Origin: Oligoflexia bacterium
GTDB lineage: Bacteria; Bdellovibrionota; Bdellovibrionia; Bdellovibrionales; UBA1609
Length of the DNA: 5,301 bases
NCBI GenBank assembly: GCA_026914095.1
Contig: JAPPIY010000132.1
Location: 1 to 5,301, forward strand
Direction: 5' to 3'
Positions 1 to 4,835 of the stretch are shown in pieces. The position numbers were made by a program, and so were the translations under genes. How positions within the stretch are numbered: the stretch's first letter is position 1; every line of letters starts with the position of its first letter. The notes beneath the pieces were generated by a model. The model made no database searches. It had not been told where the DNA came from and was given only the letters and a program-made list of their open reading frames with translations.

Positions 1-2
1 AG

Positions 3-674
3 TTAAAACTGGTAAGCGGATACCAGATTATTTATGGAAAGGTCAAAGAGTTTGTTAAAAAATATCTTTTTAAACAAGCTGTTAATTTAGAAAATATAGA
101 TACTATCAAAAACTTATCAGAACCTCATATAATCAAGCTTATTATTGATATTTTTAAAAAAGAAATCAATTCTTTGACTTTACATGAAAAGTCAGAAATA
201 AACATAAAAAGCGCGCCTATTAGCTTAACTCAAACAAAACCTTTTGTAATAAAAGAGCGAGGATTTTTATCTCCAAAAAAGAGCGTTTTTAATAAAATTG
301 TTGGGGACAATAATTTAGAATTGGAATTTGCCTCTTTTCTGGATAATTGTGATGACATTGTATCTTATACAAAAAACTATCTTGCAGTTGGGTTTAAGAT
401 GGATTATGTCAATCATGAGGGGAACTTAAAAAATTATTTCCCCGATTTTCTTGTCCAAAAATCAGAAAATGAGATTTATGTCGTAGAAACAAAAGGGCGT
501 GAAGATTTAAACGACCCATTGAAAATACAGCGTCTTAAACAGTTTTGCTCGGATGTGTCTAAAAGCGGTTGGTCTGTCCAATGGGCTTTTATTTTTGTAG
601 ATGAAGAAGGCTTTAAAAAATACCGTCCTACCAGCTTTCAAAGTCTTATAGATACCTTTAGAAAATACCAATAG
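3..674 (+). CDS. Type III restriction endonuclease Res subunit, C-terminal part (5' end outside window, probably frameshifted)
   Basis: C-terminal portion of the Res (helicase-nuclease) subunit of a type III restriction-modification system, which cuts unmethylated DNA together with a Mod methylase. The helicase motor would lie before the window. Visible here are family-typical stretches YGKVKEFVKKYLF (33-71), SPKKSVFNKIVGD (near 270-310) and the C-terminal nuclease core: NYFPDFLV with Asp at 444-446, then VVETKG with Glu at 486-488 and Lys at 492-494, the D...ExK arrangement of PD-(D/E)XK nucleases. The frame is open to the window edge, so the TTG at 174 is not a real start. Before base 32 the family-like reading (VKTGKRIPDY) lies in the neighbouring frame, so the gene is probably disrupted. 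No mod gene is visible downstream. Family assignment is from remembered motif similarity; intactness of the rest cannot be judged. Confidence 0.8.
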   Translation, partial: LKLVSGYQIIYGKVKEFVKKYLFKQAVNLENIDTIKNLSEPHIIKLIIDIFKKEINSLTLHEKSEINIKSAPISLTQTKPFVIKERGFLSPKKSVFNKIVGDNNLELEFASFLDNCDDIVSYTKNYLAVGFKMDYVNHEGNLKNYFPDFLVQKSENEIYVVETKGREDLNDPLKIQRLKQFCSDVSKSGWSVQWAFIFVDEEGFKKYRPTSFQSLIDTFRKYQ

Positions 675-778
675 CATAGGTTTTTTTGATTCAAAAAACT
701 CCATATATATTTTTAGATATGTTCTTTGGCAAAGTCTAAAGAAAAATTTGCTATTTTCCCTGTTGTAACTCCAAAGAG

Positions 779-801
779 AGAGTCTTTAAAAGACTCTTTT
801 T
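779..801 (+). terminator. Rho-independent terminator after the Res gene
   Basis: A perfect inverted repeat, AGAGTCTTT (779-787) and AAAGACTCT (789-797), is followed by a T run to 801. In practice the loop would take up the central A/T bases, leaving a 7-8 bp stem. It lies about 100 bases after the Res stop codon on the same strand. On the minus strand no T run follows, so it should act mainly on plus-strand transcripts. Each arm contains a GANTC site (GAGTC, GACTC). Confidence 0.7.
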
Positions 802-822
802 AGTTTCTCCTTTTATATTGAT

Positions 823-1146
823 TTATTTTTTAATAACCTTTCAATAGCCTGTTTTTTTAGAGCCCAGCTTTTTAATGATCTTGTTGGTTTTTAATTGTGA
901 GATATAAGATTCTGCAGAGTGTCCTATCACCGATAATTTCTCTGCAATTTCAAGAGCTGTTATATTAGGTTTTTTATATATAAGCAAGCTGTATTAAGAG
1001 TATTTAATCCGAAAATAGACCGAAATTCACTCTCATTTATCCTAAAAATATCCTGAAGTTTATTTTTAGAAGCTTCTTTGGATTTCTGTTTTTTTTTCCA
1101 CCAAGTCTTTTTTAGCAGATTTTGGGGGGAAAGACGGAACAGCCAT
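823..1146 (-). pseudogene. Decayed small winged helix-turn-helix protein
   Basis: Minus-strand remnant read from an ATG at 1146-1144 to a TAA at 825-823, exactly 107 codons apart in one frame, but broken inside. The first part reads MAVPSFPPKSAKKDLVEK; after a run of nine A's (complement of 1089-1097) the coding signal moves to another frame, including NESEFRSIFGLNTLNT, then returns near 988-989 to LLIYKKPNITALEIAEKL and on through YISQLKTNKIIKKLGSKKTGY. Removing one A and restoring one base at 988-989 gives one frame of the right length. A TGA (843-841) then sits where related winged helices have Trp (GY-W-KV), followed by KVIKK and stop. The C-terminal half resembles the winged helix found at the end of many Fic and RecG-like/AlbA proteins, so DNA binding is inferred. 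The N-terminal half is not recognised. The TGA is a true lesion, since TGA is a stop in ccrM. Confidence 0.65.
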
Positions 1147-1150
1147 ACTA

Positions 1151-1342
1151 AATTTTCGGGAATTATAGACTTGATTTCGCTTTATTCGCTTTATTCCCTT
1201 TACTTGCTTGTTTTTTAGAAGTTTTTTACATTTCTTTTCAGTGTAACTTTATTTTTTTCTGGGTCATACAGTCTGAAACTCCTTATATTTCCTTAGTTTA
1301 AAGGCTTTTTATGTAAAATTAAATATATAATTCCCGAATTTT
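1151..1342. repeat. Inverted-repeat pair (17 bp, 15 matching) spanning 192 bp
   Basis: The left arm AATTTTCGGGAATTATA (1151-1167) and the reverse complement of the right arm TATAATTCCCGAATTTT (1326-1342) match at 15 of 17 positions, with 13 in a row. The arms are about 160 bases apart, too far for a terminator hairpin. Possible explanations are the ends of a small non-autonomous mobile element or two copies of a regulator site. I see no flanking target-site duplication, so a mobile element is unproven. Confidence 0.4.
1176..1193. repeat. 9-bp tandem duplication (TTCGCTTTA x2)
   Basis: Two adjacent perfect copies of TTCGCTTTA, with a third partial TTC following. On the minus strand, in the extended pseudogene frame, this reads IKRIKR, an in-frame three-residue duplication. 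It lies just inside the left arm of the inverted repeat. Confidence 0.6.
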
Positions 1343-1426
1343 CAAACAGGATCAGCATAATAACAAGCTTTTCCAGCAAGAACTAACTAAAAAAAACTCA
1401 AAAAACGCTTTTTACAGCTAGACCCT

Positions 1427-1463
1427 TATAATAAACTTGAAAATACATAAAAAAAAATATAAA
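1427..1463 (+). promoter_or_regulatory. Putative promoter(s) of the citrate synthase gene
   Basis: A consensus -10 hexamer TATAAT lies at 1427-1432, about 60 bases before the start codon, but no good -35 sits at the right distance. A second candidate is TTGAAA (1437-1442) with TATAAA (1458-1463) at a short 15-base spacing. The sequence is very A/T-rich, so either could be chance. One of them probably drives the gene, because the preceding 600 bases hold no plus-strand gene. Confidence 0.35.
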
Positions 1464-1479
1464 CAATATTCATACTTAA

Positions 1480-1485
1480 AAGGAG
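1480..1485 (+). promoter_or_regulatory. Strong ribosome binding site of the citrate synthase gene
   Basis: AAGGAG, six bases before the ATG at 1492. It fixes the start codon, and it is the only strong Shine-Dalgarno seen in the window; ccrM and bioD lack one. Confidence 0.8.
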
Positions 1486-1491
1486 TTCATA

Positions 1492-2598
1492 ATGGATAAA
1501 AATTCAAAAGGCTTAGCGGGTGTCGTTGTTGATGAGACACGAATTTCAAAGGTTATACCTGAAACAAGCGAACTGCTCTATAGAGGCTATCCTGTAACTG
1601 AATTAGTGGAGCATTGCGCTTTTGAGGAAGTGGTTTATTTGTTATGGGAGGGAGAACTTCCCTCTAAAGGCCAAAAAGAAGAGTTTGAAAAACAAGAGAG
1701 AAAAAAACGCCCCTTTTTAGATAAAGACATCACCTACTTGCTGGAAAGCTTAAAAGACGCTCACCCTATGGACGCTATACGAACTTTAATCAGTTATTGG
1801 GGAGCCAAAGGCTATGTGTGGGATCAAGATACAAAAGAAAGAAAGCAAAAAGCTCTTAGATTTTTAGCCGCCGCCCCTGTTTTTGTATCAGCTCATTACC
1901 GTTTAAGGAACAAATTACAGCCTATCCCTCCAGACAACAATTTATCCTACTCAGAAAATTTCTTAAAAATGTGTTTTAACGAGATTCCCCCTAAAGAGCT
2001 GGTGGAAATTTTTGACAAAACCATGATCTTATATGCAGAGCATGGCTTTAACGCCTCCACCTTCTCAGCCCGAGTGATAGCCTCCACAACTTCAGATGTT
2101 GCCAGCGCGATCACCGGCGCTATTGGCGCTTTAAAAGGCCCCTTGCACGGAGGAGCTAATGAAAGAGTTATGGAAATGATGAAACAAATTAAAAAACCAA
2201 GTAAAGCTGAATCCTATCTTTTAAAAGCTCTAAAAAACAAAGAAAAAGTCATGGGTTTTGGCCACCGCGTCTATAGAGATCAAGACTCCCGTGTTCCCTC
2301 TATGGAAAAATGCGCCCGCAGGCTCAGTGAAATCAAAAAAGAGACTGTTTGGATGGAAATGTATGACACTTTAGTTTCTGTAATGAAACGAGAAAAAAAC
2401 ATCTGCCCTAATGTGGATCTTCCTGCTGGGCCTGTGTATTACTTAATGGGATTTGATATTGATATGTTCACTCCTTTTTTTGTGATGAGCCGAATCGCCG
2501 GGTGGTCAGCCCATATTATCGAACAGGGAGAACATAACCGCATCATCCGTCCCTTAAGCGAGTATATCGGCCCCTCCAAACGAATTGTTCCCTCCTAA
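1492..2598 (+). CDS. prpC: Citrate / 2-methylcitrate synthase (PrpC-like)
   Basis: Condenses acetyl-CoA (or propionyl-CoA) with oxaloacetate to citrate (or 2-methylcitrate) in the cytoplasm, the entry step of the TCA or methylcitrate cycle. At 368 residues it belongs to the short, typically dimeric class, lacking the N-terminal extension of the ~430-residue NADH-regulated GltA. The start KGLAGVVVDETRISKVIPET and RGYPVTEL closely resemble the actinobacterial-style PrpC/GltA1 group. Catalytic residues are present: His219 in KGPLHGGANE, His258 in MGFGHRVYR, Asp309 in NVDLPAGP; His184 (YAEHGFNAST) and Arg267 (DSRVP) are also conserved. The AAGGAG at 1480-1485 decides the start. It is monocistronic as far as seen, and no prpB or prpD is nearby, so it may well serve as the cell's citrate synthase. 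Family is near certain; substrate preference cannot be told from the sequence, and the gene symbol follows the closest subfamily. Confidence 0.93.
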   Translation: MDKNSKGLAGVVVDETRISKVIPETSELLYRGYPVTELVEHCAFEEVVYLLWEGELPSKGQKEEFEKQERKKRPFLDKDITYLLESLKDAHPMDAIRTLISYWGAKGYVWDQDTKERKQKALRFLAAAPVFVSAHYRLRNKLQPIPPDNNLSYSENFLKMCFNEIPPKELVEIFDKTMILYAEHGFNASTFSARVIASTTSDVASAITGAIGALKGPLHGGANERVMEMMKQIKKPSKAESYLLKALKNKEKVMGFGHRVYRDQDSRVPSMEKCARRLSEIKKETVWMEMYDTLVSVMKREKNICPNVDLPAGPVYYLMGFDIDMFTPFFVMSRIAGWSAHIIEQGEHNRIIRPLSEYIGPSKRIVPS

Positions 2599-2599
2599 A

Positions 2600-2622
2600 A
2601 GCAATAAGCTCAAAGTATTGCT
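2600..2622 (+). terminator. Possible weak terminator hairpin after citrate synthase
   Basis: AGCAATA (2600-2606) pairs perfectly with TATTGCT (2616-2622) across a nine-base loop, starting two bases after the stop codon. The stem is weak and no clear T run follows (GGACTTTATAT), so termination may be inefficient. It could also serve as a 3' stabilising hairpin. Confidence 0.35.
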
Positions 2623-2650
2623 GGACTTTATATCTGAATATAGTAAATTG

Positions 2651-2678
2651 TTGAAAAAAATTAAGTAATTATTAAAAT
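2651..2678 (+). promoter_or_regulatory. Putative sigma70-type promoter of ccrM-bioD
   Basis: TTGAAA (2651-2656), 16-base spacer, TAAAAT (2673-2678), each 5 of 6 to consensus. It ends 22 bases before the ccrM start, giving a leader of about 15 bases with no Shine-Dalgarno. It overlaps the CtrA-like box. An alternative start site near 2700, using TATATC (2688-2693) as -10, would make the message leaderless. Confidence 0.35.
2661..2675 (+). promoter_or_regulatory. Candidate CtrA box (TTAA-N7-TTAA) upstream of ccrM
   Basis: TTAA at 2661-2664 and TTAA at 2672-2675 are separated by exactly seven bases (GTAATTA), matching the core of the CtrA recognition pattern known in Caulobacter and relatives. 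The box ends 25 bases before the ccrM start. ccrM is a known CtrA target in Caulobacter. The A/T-rich intergenic sequence makes a chance match quite possible. Confidence 0.4.
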
Positions 2679-2700
2679 TTGAATATCTATATCTCAATCT

Positions 2701-3795
2701 ATGGATAAACAAAAACAGCTTTCTAACTTTTTAAATAAAATCATCCAAGGGGATTCTATTAAAAAATTAAAAAATCTGCAGGAAGAATCCATTGATTTAA
2801 TTTTTGCTGACCCTCCTTACAATCTACAGCTTAAAAAAGATTTGTTTCGGCCCAATTTAACAAAAGTTAACGGTGTGGACGACAATTGGGATAAATTTTC
2901 CAGTTTCAAGGAGTATGATTCCTTCTTAACAGCATGGCTGAAAGAGTGTAAGAGAGTTTTAAAGCCAACGGGAAGCCTTTGGGTTATTGGCTCTTATCAT
3001 AATATTTTCAGAGTAGGGACTGTTCTACAAGATTTAGGTTTTTGGATTTTAAATGATATTATTTGGATTAAAACAAATCCAATGCCTAACTTTAGAGGCG
3101 TCCGTTTTAATAATGCTCATGAAACCTTAATATGGGTTGGAAAGTCTGAAAAAGCCAAGGTTACTTTTAATTATAAGACCATGAAATCTTTTAATGAGGA
3201 TAAACAAATGCGCAGTGATTGGCTCTTGCCTATCTGCTCCGGCAAAGAGAGGCTAAAAGATAAAAATGGCAATAAAGCTCATTCTACCCAAAAGCCAGAA
3301 GAGCTTTTAAGAAGAGTTATACTTTCCAGCTCAAAAGAGGGTGATGTCGTGCTAGATCCTTTCTTTGGCTCTGGCACCACTGGAGCTGTCGCTAAAATGT
3401 TAAACAGACATTTTATCGGTTTTGAAAAAGAGAAAAAATATGTAGATATGGCAAGAAAAAGAATAAAAAACATCAAAGCTTATGATAAACAACTGACTTT
3501 CCAAATCCAAGAAGCTCCAAAACCAAAAATCCCCTTTGGCCAGCTTGTAGGAAATGAAATAAAAGCAGGAGAAAAGTTATATTCAAAAAATAAAAACATA
3601 AGGGCAAAAGTCATGGCAGATGGAACATTAAAAAATGGCAAATATTCTGGTTCCATTCATAGAGTCAGCGCAAAAATGCTGAATCAAGAAAGTCATAATG
3701 GCTGGACTTTTTGGCATGTAGAAAGAAGAGGGAAATTGATCAGTATTGACAAATATAGAGAGCGATATTTTAGAAACACAATGTCTAATGAATGA
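2701..3795 (+). CDS. ccrM: CcrM-like DNA adenine-N6 methyltransferase (GANTC)
   Basis: Transfers a methyl group from S-adenosylmethionine to adenine in DNA, expected target GANTC; in Alphaproteobacteria this enzyme coordinates replication, transcription and the cell cycle. Order of motifs is that of beta-class methylases: catalytic ADPPYNLQL with DPPY at residues 37-40, the stretch WVIGSYHNIFRVG (94-106), NPMPNFRGVRF (126-136), HSTQKPEELL (194-203), then the SAM-binding DPFFGSGTTG (219-228). Residues about 278-357 form the C-terminal DNA-recognition extension shared by CcrM and M.HinfI, with DGTLKNGKYSGSIHRVSA and NGWTFWHVERRGKL. Length 364 is normal (CcrM and HinfI are about 358). No restriction partner adjoins it, so it is an orphan methylase. 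No Shine-Dalgarno precedes the ATG; a CtrA-like box does. It overlaps bioD by four bases. Assignment is very secure; the target sequence is inferred from the family. Confidence 0.95.
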   Translation: MDKQKQLSNFLNKIIQGDSIKKLKNLQEESIDLIFADPPYNLQLKKDLFRPNLTKVNGVDDNWDKFSSFKEYDSFLTAWLKECKRVLKPTGSLWVIGSYHNIFRVGTVLQDLGFWILNDIIWIKTNPMPNFRGVRFNNAHETLIWVGKSEKAKVTFNYKTMKSFNEDKQMRSDWLLPICSGKERLKDKNGNKAHSTQKPEELLRRVILSSSKEGDVVLDPFFGSGTTGAVAKMLNRHFIGFEKEKKYVDMARKRIKNIKAYDKQLTFQIQEAPKPKIPFGQLVGNEIKAGEKLYSKNKNIRAKVMADGTLKNGKYSGSIHRVSAKMLNQESHNGWTFWHVERRGKLISIDKYRERYFRNTMSNE

Positions 3796-4436
3796 ACTAC
3801 CAAGAGTTTAAGAATGCTTTTCAGGAAAAAATTTTTAACAGATCAAAAAAAGTCTTTATCACTGGAACAGACACGGAAGTAGGGAAAACTATCGTCTCTC
3901 TGGGCTTATGTCTTCACTGGAAAGCAGACTATTGGAAGCCTATTCAAACAGGCCGTCCCACTGACTCTGATTTTATAAAAAAGTTTTTACCAAGCAAAAC
4001 AGTTTATCCCAGCTCTTATCAATTTAAAGCGCCCCTATCCCCTAACCAAGCCAGTTTTAAAGAAAATAAAAAAATTGATTTAAAAAAAATACAAACTCCA
4101 AAAAGCTCTTGTTTGGTTGTAGAGGGAATAGGCGGAGTTTATGTTCCTCTAAATGACAAACAGACAGTTTTAGATCTCATACAGTTTATAAATTATCCAG
4201 TGATAGTTGTTGCGCGAAGTGGTTTAGGGACACTTAATCATACTTTACTCACTTTAACAATTTTAAAACAAAGAAAGATCAAAATACTGGGAGTGATACT
4301 GTCAGGCCCTTTCCACCCGGACAATAAAAGAGATATAGAAAAATGGAGCGGAGTTCCTGTCATTTTAGAGCTGAGGCTGTTAAAATCTATTACAAAAAAA
4401 GCGCTGTTAAATGAATTTAAAAAACTAAAAATATAA
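3792..4436 (+). CDS. bioD: ATP-dependent dethiobiotin synthetase
   Basis: Closes the ureido ring of 7,8-diaminononanoate with CO2 and ATP to give dethiobiotin, the step before biotin synthase. Seen: P-loop FITGTDTEVGKT (residues 22-33, Lys32, Thr33), KPIQTG (49-54; Lys49 corresponds to the substrate lysine), VEGIGGVYVPL (110-120) with the Mg-binding Glu111, and VIVVARSGLGTLNHTLLTL (137-155). The usual GAGG reads GIGG, and the adenine-contact Asn of the E. coli enzyme appears as Ser (VILSGP, 168-173). The protein has about 20 residues more at the N-terminus than common BioDs, but there is no internal ATG before the P-loop, so the ATG overlapping the ccrM stop (ATGA) is kept; expression is probably by translational coupling. 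At 214 residues the length is ordinary. No other bio gene is in the window, so the rest of the pathway must be elsewhere or missing. Confidence 0.93.
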   Translation: MNYQEFKNAFQEKIFNRSKKVFITGTDTEVGKTIVSLGLCLHWKADYWKPIQTGRPTDSDFIKKFLPSKTVYPSSYQFKAPLSPNQASFKENKKIDLKKIQTPKSSCLVVEGIGGVYVPLNDKQTVLDLIQFINYPVIVVARSGLGTLNHTLLTLTILKQRKIKILGVILSGPFHPDNKRDIEKWSGVPVILELRLLKSITKKALLNEFKKLKI

Positions 4437-4459
4437 GAAGTTTATAATGTTCTTATTTT
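4433..4459 (+). terminator. Possible weak terminator after bioD
   Basis: ATAAGAA (4433-4439) pairs perfectly with TTCTTAT (4450-4456) across a ten-base A/T-rich loop and is followed by TTT. The left arm includes the bioD stop codon. The stem has one G-C pair, so it is weak; it is plausible as the end of the ccrM-bioD transcript because the next gene runs in the opposite direction. Confidence 0.35.
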
Positions 4460-4835
4460 AAAATGAGATTTCCGCTTTCACAAGAAGGACAAGTAAAGAC
4501 GCAAATACAACCTTGAAAAAAAACAATCCTTTACAAGCCAATGGAAAATCTCAACAAGAGCTTTTAGGCGCATCCATTTAATAGAAAAAAGCTTATAAAA
4601 AAGGGGATTTCTCTTTAAACTAAAAAGTAATGAAAACAGCATTGATTGAGCCGTTGGTGTCTCAGGTTCAAATAGAGTCGATTTGTCTCACTGAGCTTAA
4701 AGCTAGTGACAAAAGCAAAAAACAAGAGTATGAACATTATCTAAAGTCTATAGCGGAGTTTAGAGGACGCTCCTTTTAAAAAATTAAAAATAGAGTTACA
4801 CTAATCTGATTTATATAGGGATCCTGTTTAAAATT
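4437..4835. other. Intergenic stretch between convergent genes, no clear gene
   Basis: About 400 bases between the ends of bioD and the permease gene. Three forward frames carry short open stretches (for example NEISAFTRRTSKDAN followed by LKKNNPLQANGKSQQELLG, about 4463-4580) interrupted by stops, which suggests an eroded gene, but none is recognisable. The longest ATG frame is the 49-codon ORF at 4630-4779. No tRNA, repeat array or strong hairpin was seen. Confidence 0.5.
4630..4779 (+). CDS. Doubtful 49-codon ORF, possible gene fragment
   Basis: ATG at 4630, TAA at 4777-4779; the product begins MKTALIEPLVSQVQ and ends EHYLKSIAEFRGRSF. Its composition (charged, a plausible amphipathic helix KKQEYEHYLKSIAEF) looks more protein-like than the surrounding sequence, but there is no Shine-Dalgarno and no family I can name. 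The ending faintly recalls the helical tail of PD-(D/E)XK (Rpn-type) transposase proteins, where an EY..YLKS..E.R pattern is common; this is weak. It may be a remnant of a longer gene or chance. Confidence 0.25.
   Translation: MKTALIEPLVSQVQIESICLTELKASDKSKKQEYEHYLKSIAEFRGRSF

Larger units (their letters stand above)
802..1490. other. Long gene-poor stretch with gene debris and repeats
   Basis: Between the Res terminator and the citrate synthase there is no intact gene. The left half is the winged-helix pseudogene (823-1146, minus). Its frame stays open upstream to about base 1250 (reading KKLLKNKQVKGIKRIKR), and a neighbouring frame at about 1220-1285 reads FRLYDPEKNKVTLKRNVK, which looks protein-like but matches no family I know. 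The right part (about 1290-1490) is A/T-rich and seems non-coding apart from the promoter region of the next gene. An inverted-repeat pair and a 9-bp tandem duplication also lie here and are listed separately. Confidence 0.5.

Noticed and set aside
174..176. TTG as the start codon of the first gene
   Set aside because: Coding similarity continues upstream in the same frame to base 33 and the frame is open to the edge, so the gene begins outside the window.
507..704. 65-codon minus-strand ORF opposite the Res gene
   Set aside because: It lies almost wholly opposite the conserved Res coding region and has no family resemblance; it is a shadow frame.
678..705. Possible hairpin terminator right after the Res stop (T run, GATTC, A run)
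   Set aside because: The stem would be almost entirely A-T pairs; the 779-801 hairpin is far better.
841..843. TGA at a conserved Trp position, suggesting a recoded genetic code (TGA = Trp)
   Set aside because: ccrM ends at a TGA in the normal place for the family, with bioD overlapping it, and all Trp residues of the intact genes use TGG. The TGA is a lesion in a pseudogene.
3279..3476. 65-codon minus-strand ORF opposite ccrM
   Set aside because: It is opposite the SAM-binding motif of ccrM and is explained by that gene's codons.
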